Of a stretch of 64,000 nt of DNA, positions 1-9,021 are shown piece after piece. Origin of the DNA: Pseudomonadota bacterium (lineage in GTDB: Bacteria; Pseudomonadota; Gammaproteobacteria; Steroidobacterales; Steroidobacteraceae); contig JAKAXA010000003.1 in assembly GCA_021816775.1 (NCBI GenBank), forward strand, positions 62,001 to 126,000, given 5' to 3'. The notes under the pieces were generated by a model, which saw nothing but the letters and a program-made list of their open reading frames with translations, had not been told where the DNA came from and did no database searches. The position numbers and the translations under genes were made by a program. Position 1 is the stretch's first letter, and every line of letters begins with the position of its first letter.

Positions 1-2
1 AG

Positions 3-1196
3 GTGCAGGTCGGCTCGAGCCGCTTCTCGGCCCCCGTCGAGAAGCTCTTCAGCGGCATCATCGGCAAGCGGCTCGACCCGAACGCGATCTCGCGGCGCAT
101 CACCACGCTCTACGGCCAGGGCGGCTTCGATACGATCGATTACCAGCTGGTGCGCCGCGGCAAGCGCTACGGCCTGCTGATCGACGCGCGCCGCGCGGCG
201 ATCGGCCCGAACTACCTGCGCTTCGGCGTCAGTTTGCAGGATGACTTCGCGGGGGATGCGACCTACGAGGCGGCCGCCCGTTACGTCATGTCGGAGATCA
301 CCCGACCGGGCGGGGAGTGGGTGACCGACGGGGAGATCGGCCAGACCTCCAGGCTCGCCACCGAGGTGTATCTGCCGTTTTCCAAGTTCTCCGGCTGGTT
401 CGTCCTGCCGCAGGTGTCGGTCGCGGCGAGCGACCTGCCGTTTCTGGTCGGCCAGAGCGTGCGCGCGCAGTATCGCGTGCACACGTTCAAGTACGGGCTG
501 GATTTCGGCAAGCAGTTCGGCGACTGGGGCGAGATCCGCGCCGGGGCGTACCGCGAGCAGGGGCACTCACGGCTGACGATCGGCGATCCGAGCGACCCCG
601 CGCTGCCGTTCCCGCCGCTGCAGAGCTTCGGCTCGCTCACCTACTTCGTGCGCTTCAGCTACGACACGCTCGACAACATCGATTTCCCGCACTCCGGCGA
701 GCAGGCGTCCCTGCAGTGGAGCAGCGCGCACGATGCGGTCGGCGCGGTGCCGAGCTACAACCGGGTGACGTTCAGTTTTCTCGCGGCGCACACCTGGCGT
801 GACCGCAATACCGTGGCGTTCTCGCTCTCGGGCGGGAGCCTGCTCAATCGCGCCACCAGCCTGCGCATGGAATTTCCGCTCGGCGGGTTCCTGAACCTCT
901 CGGGCCTGAAGCCCTACTCGCTCTACGGACCGCACTACGGCATCGCGCGGCTGCTCGTGTACCGCGAGGTCGACCGCGGGGGCCCGGGCTACCTCGGCGT
1001 GCCGATCTACCTCGGCATGTCGCTCGAGGCGGGCAACGTGTGGCAGAACATGAGCGAGGCGAAGTGGAGCGGCCTGCACAAGGATGCGAGCATCTTTCTC
1101 GGGCTCGACACCTTCCTCGGCCCGCTCTACCTCGGCAGCGGCTTCGACGACCACGGCAACCAGGCGTACTACCTGTTCCTCGGCCGTACGTTCTGA
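3..1196 (+). CDS. Outer-membrane beta-barrel protein, C-terminal part (PlpD/patatin-type, Omp85-like), 5' truncated by window
   Basis: The visible 397 residues are rich in alternating aromatic and small residues and end in FLGRTF, a terminal-Phe beta-signal typical of BAM substrates. The first 70 or so residues look like the end of a POTRA-type segment ([19 protein letters not shown]). The rest resembles the 16-strand barrel of PlpD-like patatin proteins or of other Omp85-superfamily members. In that family an N-terminal patatin phospholipase precedes this part. None of it is visible here, so lipase function is an inference. The reading frame is open at the window edge, so the true start lies upstream. 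Confidence 0.7.
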   Translation: MQVGSSRFSAPVEKLFSGIIGKRLDPNAISRRITTLYGQGGFDTIDYQLVRRGKRYGLLIDARRAAIGPNYLRFGVSLQDDFAGDATYEAAARYVMSEITRPGGEWVTDGEIGQTSRLATEVYLPFSKFSGWFVLPQVSVAASDLPFLVGQSVRAQYRVHTFKYGLDFGKQFGDWGEIRAGAYREQGHSRLTIGDPSDPALPFPPLQSFGSLTYFVRFSYDTLDNIDFPHSGEQASLQWSSAHDAVGAVPSYNRVTFSFLAAHTWRDRNTVAFSLSGGSLLNRATSLRMEFPLGGFLNLSGLKPYSLYGPHYGIARLLVYREVDRGGPGYLGVPIYLGMSLEAGNVWQNMSEAKWSGLHKDASIFLGLDTFLGPLYLGSGFDDHGNQAYYLFLGRTF

Positions 1197-1218
1197 GGCG
1201 CCGCGCGCGCCCGAGCGG

Positions 1219-1485
1219 CTAGATGCCGTGGCTCCCGATGAGGTTCTCGACCTTCTCGAACAGCAGCGCCGGCTTGTCCCCGGCGCGCGAGTACAGGTGT
1301 CGGCGGCTCATCTCGGCGAGCGCCGCGTCGCGCTGCGCGGCCGTGGCGTACCAGTGCAGGCGGTGCCACTCGGGCCCGACCACTTTGCGGAACGGATCCC
1401 CGGGCAGCAGGCTCACGCGCACGCCATAGGGCCGCTGCCGCTCGGCGGGGGGCGCTTTGAGGTTCTGTGGCTGGCTGATTCCCAT
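1219..1485 (-). CDS. Conserved hypothetical protein, 88 aa
   Basis: This short soluble protein has no signal peptide or membrane segment and is Arg-, Pro- and Trp-containing ([12 protein letters not shown] in the middle). It lies convergent to the barrel gene and divergent from msrA. Codon use and GC-rich third positions match the neighbours, and no overlapping frame is more convincing. I do not recognise a functional domain, and small proteins of this style occur widely in proteobacteria without known role. Confidence 0.5.
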   Translation of the reverse strand: MGISQPQNLKAPPAERQRPYGVRVSLLPGDPFRKVVGPEWHRLHWYATAAQRDAALAEMSRRHLYSRAGDKPALLFEKVENLIGSHGI

Positions 1486-1569
1486 GGCGCGCGAAGCTTA
1501 CGGTGCGGGCCACGGCGGACGCAAGGGCGCGCCGCGGACGCGGTATCATTTGCCCCGGAGGAGCTCATC

Positions 1570-2211
<642 letters not shown>

Positions 2212-2360
2212 GGCGCCCCGGCGGCGCGCGTGATCCGGCGGTCATGAGCCTATGCCCGCGGGTGCTTGATTTTCCGCGCCGGCCCCCCCGAGAATCGCCG
2301 TGGATCGCCCGGCACCGGGCGAGCCTGCTGTCGGCGGCCGCGCCGCGCTCGAGGGGCTCA

Positions 2361-3677
2361 ATGTCACGTCGTAGTTTCGTCGCCTCGGCGGCGATTGTGT
2401 GCGTCTGCGCGCTCGCGCCGGGGCCGGTTCACGCGGCCGACCCCGCTGCGGTGCAGACCGCCAGTTCCGGCAACACCGCCTGGCTGCTCACCGCCACCGC
2501 CCTGGTGCTGTCGATGACGCTGCCCGGCCTGGTCGCCTTCTACTCGGGCCTCGTGCGCAGCAAGAACGTCCTGTCGGTGGCGATGCAGTGCTTCGCGATC
2601 GCCTGCCTGGTGAGCATTCTGTGGCTGGCGGGCGGCTATGGACTGGCGTTCGGCCGCGGCGGTGCGCTGCAGCCGTTCATCGGCTCGCCCGCGGCGGACT
2701 GGCTCGGCGGCATCGATCGCAATGCGCTGCACGGCACGACGCCCGTGGCCGCATTCGCGATGTTTCAGCTGACCTTCGCGACCATCACCCCGGCGCTGGT
2801 GATCGGCGGATTCGCCGAGCGGATCAAGTTCAGCGCCGTGCTGTGGTTCGCGGGCCTGTGGCTCGTGTTCGTCTACCTGCCGGTGTGCCACTGGGTGTGG
2901 GGCGGCGGCTGGCTCGCGCGGCTCGGGGTGCTCGATTTTGCCGGCGGCATCGTGGTGCACGTCACCGCCGGCGTCGGGGCGCTGGTGAGCGCGCTGGTGC
3001 TGCGCGAGCGCAAGGGGTTCCCGCACATCGCCATGCCGCCGCACAACATGACGCTCACCATCGTCGGGGCGGGCATGCTGTGGGTCGGCTGGTTCGGATT
3101 CAACGGCGGCAGCGCGCTCGCGGCCAACGGCTCGGCCGCCATGGCCATTCTCGTGACGCAGCTCGGCGCCTCGGCCGGGGCGCTGGCGTGGATGAGCGCC
3201 GAGTGGCGCAAGTTCGGCAAGCCGAGCGTGCTCGGGCTAGTGACCGGAATGGTCGCGGGGCTCGGCACCATCACGCCGGCCTCCGGTTTCGTCGGGCCGC
3301 TCGCCGCGGTGGCGATCGGCGCGGCCGCGGGCCTGGTGTGTTTCTCGGCGACGCAGGTGCTCAAGCGCAGGCTGCTGATCGACGATTCGCTCGATGTCTC
3401 CCCCGTGCACGGTGTCGGCGGCGCGCTCGGCACGACGCTCACCGGCGTGTTCGTCGCAGCGCCTCTCGGCGGGATCGGCTATGCAGCCGGGATGAGCATG
3501 GGCCGTCAGGTTCTCGTGCAGATCCTGGGTGTGGCGAGCGTGGCGCTGTGGTGCGCCGGCGCCACCTACGTGATCCTCAAGGTCCTGCAGGCCACCCTCG
3601 GGCTGCGCGTCAGCGAGGACCAGGAGCGTGAGGGGCTCGACCTCTCACAGCACGGCGAGCGCGCATACAATGAATGA
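2361..3677 (+). CDS. amtB: Ammonium transporter AmtB
   Basis: This is an inner-membrane ammonia/ammonium channel of the Amt/MEP/Rh family. The ATG at 2361 begins a cleavable signal peptide (MSRRSFVASAAIVCVCALAP, cleavage likely after VHA), as in other AmtB proteins. About eleven membrane segments follow. Family signatures are FAERIKFSAVLWF, the HNMTLTIVGAGMLWVGWFGF block carrying the first pore histidine, and DVSPVHGVGGALGT carrying the second. At 438 aa the length is normal. No glnK/glnB gene is adjacent, although amtB is often paired with one, so regulation by PII would have to act in trans. Confidence 0.95.
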   Translation: MSRRSFVASAAIVCVCALAPGPVHAADPAAVQTASSGNTAWLLTATALVLSMTLPGLVAFYSGLVRSKNVLSVAMQCFAIACLVSILWLAGGYGLAFGRGGALQPFIGSPAADWLGGIDRNALHGTTPVAAFAMFQLTFATITPALVIGGFAERIKFSAVLWFAGLWLVFVYLPVCHWVWGGGWLARLGVLDFAGGIVVHVTAGVGALVSALVLRERKGFPHIAMPPHNMTLTIVGAGMLWVGWFGFNGGSALAANGSAAMAILVTQLGASAGALAWMSAEWRKFGKPSVLGLVTGMVAGLGTITPASGFVGPLAAVAIGAAAGLVCFSATQVLKRRLLIDDSLDVSPVHGVGGALGTTLTGVFVAAPLGGIGYAAGMSMGRQVLVQILGVASVALWCAGATYVILKVLQATLGLRVSEDQEREGLDLSQHGERAYNE

Positions 3678-3764
3678 TGCGCGCGCCGCGCGCGCAACGC
3701 GCCGCGCGCGGGGGCGCGCGGTCGTGCCGGTCACGGGGTGGATCCGTTCGGGAGGGTAATCAGC

Positions 3765-4118
3765 ATGCACATTCTGGTGATGATCCTGTTGTCGGTTCAC
3801 GCGCTCGCCGGCGTGTTCTGGGTCGGCTCGACGCTGGCCCTGACGCACTCGTATTTCGAGGTGACCGCAAAACTGTTTCGCGCGCAGATGGCAGCGGCGG
3901 CGATCGCGGTCGTGGCGGGCCTGGCCTTGTGGGGCATCGTCATCCGCGGCGCGCAGGGACCCATGACGCAGACTCTGGCGCTCGGGGCGGTACTGGCTCT
4001 GATCGCCGCCGGCGTGCAGGGCGCGATGCGGCGCGCGCCGGTGCGCGCACAGCGCATCGCTGCGGTGCTCCTGTCCGGGACCGTGGTCTGCATGGTGATC
4101 GCGCCGTACGTGACCTGA
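3765..4118 (+). CDS. Small four-helix membrane protein of unknown function
   Basis: A 117-residue protein with about four hydrophobic segments (MHILVMILLSVHALAGVFWV at the N-terminus, then near residues 40-58, 65-80 and 93-115). The HALAGVFWVG start resembles short HemJ/CopD-like or DUF2269-like integral proteins, but no diagnostic residues fix a family. ATG 3765 is preferred over the upstream GTG at 3738 because GGGAGGG ends 8 bases before it. The gene lies 87 bases after amtB on the same strand and could be co-transcribed. Confidence 0.55.
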   Translation: MHILVMILLSVHALAGVFWVGSTLALTHSYFEVTAKLFRAQMAAAAIAVVAGLALWGIVIRGAQGPMTQTLALGAVLALIAAGVQGAMRRAPVRAQRIAAVLLSGTVVCMVIAPYVT

Positions 4119-4217
4119 CCGGCGGCGGGCGGTACCGCCGGGCGCGCCGCGGGTCTGAGATCGCGCAGCTCGAATCCGGAGCAAGCCGCCAGGCGCCTCG
4201 TCGCCCGGACTCGCCCC

Positions 4218-4325
4218 ATGACCGCAGGCCTCGCCGCGGTGTTGCTCTCGGCGCCCGCGCGGGCCCCGCCGGCTTGCGTGCAGGCGGTGTGGGTGGCGCG
4301 CAAAGTTCATTTCGGGCTCTATTGA
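4218..4325 (+). pseudogene. Possible N-terminal stub of an exported protein, interrupted at the group II intron
   Basis: From ATG 4218 the frame reads a short hydrophobic signal-like stretch (MTAGLAAVLLSAPARA), then PPACVQAVWVARKVHFGLY. It stops about 8 bases before the apparent 5' end of intron A. The AVWVARKVHF pattern resembles the start of small secreted proteobacterial proteins of unknown function. If so, the host gene was split and its 3' part lost to later IS decay. No downstream exon was found. This is tentative. Confidence 0.3.
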
Positions 4326-4633
4326 AAAGCGAGTGGGGGGGCGCCGGGAGATCGGCAAGGAGCAGGTGGTGAAAGTCCGCCGCGATGAAGATGGAGCGAG
4401 TCACATCGACCCCGAGTCATGCGCAGCGTTCCGCGAGGGAGCCGGCGAAGCGTTGACAGGGGAACGTGCGGGCCAGCCATCGAGCCGCGAAAGGCTTTAC
4501 GGTCAGGATGCCGACACTGTCCCACTGGCGGCAGGCAACACGAGCGACTGCGATATCGCGAACGATCGCTCGATCCTGCGTGGTCATAGAACCTGCCATG
4601 CACGCCCGCTCCTTGAGCGGGAACCGGGAGATC

Positions 4634-5418
4634 GTGCAGCGACGCTAGCTGCCATTCCAGCGGGTGTGAGTCCCGTCGGTGGAGATTGCCCAGTTGACAC
4701 CGTAGTGATATCCAGCGGCGGGGAGGGCGACCGAACCGTCGAAAGCCTGGAAGTAAAAGCTTCCGAAAGGGAGGCGAGCAACTCAGCAGGTTGTAGCGTA
4801 AGCGAATCAGTAAGCCCCGAAAGGTTGACTTTGGGAGTGGCCGAACCGTTGAGATCTCTCGGTGAAGGTCAGCGCTCGTCGTGAAGGAACTGGGTATATG
4901 CAACGACAGGCTCCCCGGGGACAGTGAGGACGACATGCTGGGAAGGAATGGTCAGCGAAAGCGCGGAACCACTCGCGGGTCGCCGAGGCGCTCCCGCACA
5001 GCGAAGGCATCGCATATAAGCCGCTGGGCGGTGAAGTTGTGATGTGCCGGCGAGTGGGGCGGATGGGGCCGGATAAGCGTTGATGGACCGGGACACTATA
5101 ACCCGGACCGGAGTGAGGGCCCCTGGGGTAGAGCGGCATAGGTCGCTCGAATGGCGGTGCTTGACGACGTGGGAAGCGGACGGCTCAGAACGTCGGCTCA
5201 ATCGCCGCGAACCGAGAGCACGAAGGACGGAGGCAAACCGCAATCTTGTGATGGGCATGCCGGGAGCAGGCTTAACCGGCCGAGATTTCGGGAAGGCGCT
5301 GTCTGAAAGGCCAGCCTTGGAGCCGTACTGGGGGAAACCCGCCGTACGGAATCTTAGGGGGGACAATGGAGACGTCGGCATCATTCGAAGCCCGGTCCGC
5401 GCCATTGTCCTACCCGAC
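4634..5418 (+). ncRNA. Group II intron B, ORF-less ribozyme with domains V and VI
   Basis: Domain V is seen at about 5320-5353: GAGCCGTAC, a GGG-GAAA-CCC hairpin with a GNRA loop, and the returning strand GTACGG. The basal pairs on the 3' side (AATC) are imperfect. Domain VI follows: GGACAATGG (5361-5369) pairs perfectly with CCATTGTCC (5402-5410). It ends in TACCCGAC at 5411-5418, a usual 3' end with a candidate branch A at 5412. The 5' end is placed at GTGCAG (4634), close to GUGYG. No protein is encoded, and 785 nt suits an ORF-less intron. Confidence 0.6.
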
Positions 5419-5480
5419 TCCAGCTTGGCCACCTGCCCCTCGGGGGTGGTCCGCATCGGCACGGCGAGGAGCCGCAGCCG

Positions 5481-5860
5481 ATGATGCACAAGCCGGAGAA
5501 GTCAGACCTCTCCGAAGTAGCGAGGAGGCCGACGAACGCCTGCGCGGGATTGCAGGCGGAGCCGGTGGAGCGATGGGAGGGGGCCGCGGGGAACACGGGC
5601 AAGACCAGCATGCATCGGACGCCGAGCCGGGCAAGCGTGTTTCCTGGGCTCGCACGTGTACGAGAGCGAGCGAAGCGAGAGAAGAAGGAGCGGCTCACCG
5701 CTCTGCTTCACCATGTTGATGTTGATCTGCTGCGGGCGGCCTTCTCCCGGCTGAGGCGGGACGCGGCTGCGGGGGGGTAGCTGGACTGACACGCGGACAA
5801 TGGGTATCTGAGCCAATCGAACGTCGAGCAATGCGAGGCGGCGAGCATCGAGCCCGTTGA
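5481..5860 (+). pseudogene. Intron-encoded reverse transcriptase/maturase, N-terminal fragment, frameshifted
   Basis: The first 99 codons (5481-5780) give an RT leader and the RT-0 region of group II intron proteins: KKERLTALLHHVDVDLLRAA followed by FSRLRRDAAAGG. At a run of seven G (5771-5777) the frame hits TAG. In the +1 frame (5777-5860) it continues as GVAGLTRGQW, corresponding to the family's PGVDGVTW, before ending. Everything after RT-0 (fingers, YADD, domain X) is missing, replaced by a transposase remnant. GAGGAG upstream of ATG 5481 is a good ribosome site, so this was once a functional start. Confidence 0.75.
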
Positions 5861-5862
5861 TC

Positions 5863-6148
5863 GCCCTCGGGCGCTGCGCCCATCACCTGACGTGGAAGCA
5901 GCGTTTTGCCCACGCTCCGAAATCCCCGCCCGACTCGGCCGCGCCGCTGGAGAAGATGGCGTATCGACTGCGTACCCCGCGCGGGAAGACGCTGTACGGG
6001 TTGCGCAAGCAGACCCCGGAACCGTTGTTCGGCGGGTGATGGGCTATCGCCAATGCCTGCTGCGAGGGCTCAAAACGTCAAAGGCGAGTGGAATCTGGTG
6101 AGCATGGGCTGGAACATCAAGCGGATGATCGCGCTGCAGGCCTGCTGA
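5863..6148 (+). pseudogene. IS1182-like transposase, C-terminal remnant with two frameshifts
   Basis: Three consecutive frames together reproduce the end of a DDE transposase of the IS1182 type. They read MAYRLRTPRGKTLYGLRKQT then PEPLFG (frame of 5857-6039), VMGYRQCLLRGLK (next frame) and GEWNLVSMGWNIKRMIALQA (third frame, stop at 6148). The TLYGLRKQTPEPLFG...GYRQ...LRGL...GEW...WNIKRM series is the conserved C-terminal signature, with the catalytic Glu in PEPLFG. The N-terminal two-thirds is absent. It directly abuts the truncated RT, so this insertion or a later deletion probably removed the rest of intron A. Confidence 0.7.
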
Positions 6149-6518
6149 GCCGGCATCGCGATCTCTCGGCCTCTCAATATCGATCGAAATCGACATGAAT
6201 TTCTGCTCCTTATCCGCTCCACCAGACCTCAGTCCGACAGGCTGCTGCGCGGATGACGGGGGTGAGACCAGGGGCGGATCCCCGTCTCCGGAGGTCAGCG
6301 TGTGCGCGCCAGCAGCTCCGCCGAAGTTCTGTAAGCGGCAGTGCGTGAGTGAACGGCTCTTGCCAACGAAGCGCTGTCGGTATCGGGTCGATGCACTGGG
6401 TGGATTACCGTGAGGGCACGGCAGGTCGCACTTCGCCTCGCCAAGGCGATTGGCGCGCCCTCAACGGGCGGCCCCGCACTGTCTCGGCATGACCGTCGGT
6501 GCCATACCTTTGCGGCCG
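6149..6518 (+). other. Gene-free stretch between decayed elements
   Basis: I see no convincing coding region. Candidate frames are short, low in family resemblance and lack ribosome sites. Composition is less GC-biased than in the flanking core genes. It is probably degenerate accessory DNA. Confidence 0.4.
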
Positions 6519-6713
6519 TCAACGCAACCCAGACGGTTCGGTCCCGGGATCTTTAGGCGGCGGATGATCGGTCGTATTGCCTTGTTCACGTTGGTCACTA
6601 TTATCCCGTCGGTTGTCGTGATGTTCTGTGTGGCCCTCTCGGTGGCGCTCTCGGTTCCCATCGTTCCGGCGGACCATCCAGCAGCTCGACAGAGCAAGGG
6701 CGCTCGCAACCAC
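6519..6713 (-). CDS. Possible small lipoprotein (or remnant)
   Basis: From GTG 6713 the frame reads MVASALALSSCW, a short hydrophobic run ending in a lipobox-like LSSC. A very hydrophilic, His/Arg/Asp-rich tail of about 50 residues follows. In the same frame the hydrophobic stretch extends upstream (KSYKPVAVIL) to an ATA at 6746, where an ATG would be expected, so the original start may have mutated. It lies on the same strand as the two small membrane-protein genes further along. Evidence is weak, and it may be a relic. Confidence 0.25.
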   Translation of the reverse strand: MVASALALSSCWMVRRNDGNRERHREGHTEHHDNRRDNSDQREQGNTTDHPPPKDPGTEPSGLR

Positions 6714-6746
6714 CAGAATGACTGCAACGGGTTTATATGATTTTAT

Positions 6747-7125
6747 CGTGGAACTCTAAGTTGGTTCGTTTATGCCGTCCGACGTTGCCGTCAGATCTGC
6801 GATGCGCAAGGGAAGCTCCGCCAGCGACCGAGAGACGCCGAACTGAGGTTCGCGAACGCGGAGGGTCGATTGGTCGCCGTCCGCAAGATCTCCAGCCTCT
6901 TTCTCGATACCGTTCTTTGGTGGTACTTCGATACGCGACAGATGCCGTCAGATATGCGCGTAGATAAAGCCTGAGTGCGCTGAATATTCGCGCAGGGGGC
7001 CTGCGGGCAACTCCGCAGCAAATCTCGTCCGATCATTCACGATGTCGGCGCTGGATATTGCTGCGGGGCGGCCATTTAAACCCAACACCACCATTGTCAC
7101 GCTCGCAGCCCTCCTCTGCGAAACA
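6747..7125. other. Gene-free stretch
   Basis: No frame here shows a recognisable domain, signal peptide or good ribosome site. It is AT-richer than the surrounding chromosome, and I see no clear terminator or repeat. Confidence 0.4.
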
Positions 7126-7344
7126 CTATTTTCCTTTTCCGGTCACCAGAAGAATGCCACCCAGCACGATGGCGCCGATGCCCGCCCATATGGGCACGCT
7201 GACGGATTCCTTGTGCTGTATGGTCAGTTCCATGGGCCCGATCTTGGCCTCGTGAGTTCTCTTCGTATATGTGAAGCCGCCGTACGCCAGGGCCAAAATG
7301 CCCGCCACGACGAGTGTCACCGCGAGGAATTTTAGTGGCTTCAT
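7126..7344 (-). CDS. Small two-helix membrane protein, DUF3185-like
   Basis: The 72-residue protein has an N-terminal membrane segment (FLAVTLVVAGILALAYGGFT), a polar middle (KIGPMELTIQHKESVSVP) and a second segment (IWAGIGAIVLGGILLVTG). This helix-KxGPxxL-helix layout is typical of DUF3185 proteins, found in many proteobacteria with unknown function. GAGGAAG lies about 7 bases before the ATG. It appears intact although surrounded by decayed elements, and it may be co-expressed with the 49-aa membrane protein just upstream on the same strand. Confidence 0.75.
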   Translation of the reverse strand: MKPLKFLAVTLVVAGILALAYGGFTYTKRTHEAKIGPMELTIQHKESVSVPIWAGIGAIVLGGILLVTGKGK

Positions 7345-7435
7345 TTCAACACTTCCTCATCGACCCGGCGACCTTGCGACGGCTCGGGATCTGCGCTTCG
7401 CGACATCCTGACGGCGCGGCGGCGTACCGCCACGC

Positions 7436-7585
7436 TTAGAGGTTCCTTCGGCCCCGCACGAAATTGATGACGATGATTACGAGCGCGATGACCAAGAGAA
7501 TGTAAATGAAGCCGCCGAGCGTGTGAGACGTGACCAAGCCTAGCAGCCAAAGAACGATGAGGATGATTGCAATGGTCCACAGCAT
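7436..7585 (-). CDS. Small membrane protein, lmo0937-family-like, 49 aa
   Basis: The 49 residues form two hydrophobic helices (MLWTIAIILIVLWLLGLV, then GGFIYILLVIALVIIVINFV) separated by TSHTLG and ending in a basic RGRRNL. This is the usual organisation of lmo0937-family peptides, which are often stress-induced. GGAGGG lies 6 bases before the ATG at 7585, a strong ribosome site. The stop is TAA at 7436-7438. The gene is only 150 bases but looks fully functional. Confidence 0.75.
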   Translation of the reverse strand: MLWTIAIILIVLWLLGLVTSHTLGGFIYILLVIALVIIVINFVRGRRNL

Positions 7586-8082
7586 GTCACGCCCTCCGTA
7601 ACGTCAGCTTCTATGCCAACTTACCCTCTCGCCAAGTTTACGCAATACGTACAATCATCCCGGAGCAGATTCGAATGATGTCCGCTGCGCGCCAACGGCG
7701 GTATCTCTCGCCGCAGCAGCGGGGCCAGCGGGCCCGGCTCATGGGGAATTGGTGCGTCGCGGGTGTGCCGCTGATGCGGATCACCTGTTCTCTCTCGACG
7801 TTGCCGCGGATCGCTGCGGAGTATGCGTTTCCCAAGGGTGAGTTCAATGGCGTGATGCGGCAGGATCTCGCGCTGAAGGTGTGCGTGTGGACGTTGCTGA
7901 GGCTCTGCTATTTCGTTGACACGCGGCGCCTGGGTCGAAGTGGTATTCAGTCGACACTGCGGGACGACCAGCAGCCGTGGCGTGGATGCGCCGGAGCACA
8001 CCGATTGGGAATGCGGCGGTGCACCAATCGTCGAAGGAGCATTGTGGGGCGTTCTCGACACTAGCCCGCGCGCCGTGAAAAC
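7586..8082. other. Gene-free stretch upstream of intron C fragment
   Basis: Several frames are open on both strands, but none resembles a known protein or has a convincing start. The promoter for the 49-aa membrane-protein gene should lie in the first 100 bases (minus strand), though I could not pick a clear -35/-10 pair. Confidence 0.35.
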
Positions 8083-8580
8083 GTGCGCTCTCCCAGTAGG
8101 GGATAGACCCACCCGGCAGACCGTCGCCCCAGCCGGTAGCCACCGGAGCGGTTGCGGGGATAACGAAGCGACCGGAGCCTTCGAGACAAGGGGTCACCGG
8201 CGGGTGAGTCTGTGAACATGCGGGCTGCAACGAGCAGTGAACGGTGAGCAGGTCCCGAACACGGAGCCACGGATGCCGACTCTGTCGGAACTCGGCAGAA
8301 GGCTGGCACGGCTGGCGAAGCGAGCGCTGAGTGCAGCCAGTCGGTCTGCCGGGATCATGACGGTGGCACGCGTGTCCAGGGGGAGTGGCGCGACACGGGG
8401 AGCCCTCGGGTGGCGGACGACGGCGTGCAACCGGATCTCCGAGAGGGGAAGACCGGGCCGCTCGAGGATGGCGGACGGGCTGGTAGGACCTGTGAAGACG
8501 GGTAATGCCGGCGGAGGTCAGGAGCCCGAGTTCAAGGTCAACGCAAGACGTGGTGCAGGGCCTGGGGATTGGATCGTATG
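8083..8580 (+). ncRNA. Group II intron C, 5' (domain I) fragment
   Basis: The stretch starts with GTGCGCTCTCCCAGTAGGGG, matching the GUGYG 5' consensus. It continues with many short complementary segments, including GCCGGTAGCCACCGG, CTGTCGGAACTCGGCAG and GAGTTCAAGGTCAACGCAAG, in the style of domain I of bacterial group II introns. Its sequence differs from introns A and B. No reverse transcriptase and no domain V/VI follow; at about 8588 a transposase remnant takes over. It is therefore a truncated, dead copy. Confidence 0.55.
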
Positions 8581-8587
8581 ATCCTCG

Positions 8588-8815
8588 ATGGCCCCCGCCA
8601 AGCGCGCCGAAGCGGCCCTACAGAAGGCCCTCGCGCATACTCTGCCTGACGGGACGCCGGCGCACAGTTTTCGCACCCGGCTGGAGGACTTGGGCGCCAT
8701 GGTGCGCAATACCTGCGTGACGCGCTCCGCGAAGACCGCTTCGCCAGCGTTCCCGATGGTCACCACCGCGAACGCAACTCAACGGCGAGCGCTGCGGCTG
8801 CTGCAGCGGATCACC
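8588..8815 (+). pseudogene. IS4/IS1634-like transposase, C-terminal remnant
   Basis: About 76 residues resemble the extreme C-terminus of IS1634-type DDE transposases: APAKRAEAALQKALAHTLP, then DGTPAHSFRTRLEDLGAMVR, then a TTANATQRRALRLLQ tail. The xxGxPxHSFRTLLxDL and TPxQRxAxxLL elements are the usual conserved end. The family stop is lost and the frame runs on to 9025 as non-homologous sequence. The catalytic core is absent. Confidence 0.55.
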
Positions 8816-9021
8816 GCGTCGCCAGGGCGCCAGCACCTCAAGCGCACGCAATTCGCTGATTCACCAGGAAATTGTGCTCGAGCTTCAGGGGAACTGAAGA
8901 CTGGCGGCGTGGCAGCGACGACGCAACGCCGCTCGATGTGGCATCGAGTGGACGTTTACCCGACGAGATGCGGATTGGAGGCTTCAGGGGCACTATGTTT
9001 CGCAATTAACGCGTCCCGGTA

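Larger units (their letters stand above)
4333..5860 (+). mobile_element. Group II intron A (truncated), carrying a nested group II intron B
   Basis: Positions 4333 to about 4633 look like the 5' RNA part of a group II intron: a GTG start, a GGTGAAAGTCC stretch and a series of short paired-looking segments. The remainder resumes at 5419 and contains the start of the intron-encoded reverse transcriptase at 5481. The element is broken near 5777-5860, and no domain V follows the RT remnant. Between the two parts sits a separate intron with its own domains V and VI (4634-5418). Boundaries are approximate and rest on consensus ends. Confidence 0.6.

Noticed and set aside
4319-5489. Several antisense and sense ORFs inside the intron region
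   Set aside because: They have low-complexity translations and overlap conserved ribozyme structures; such spurious ORFs are typical of group II introns.
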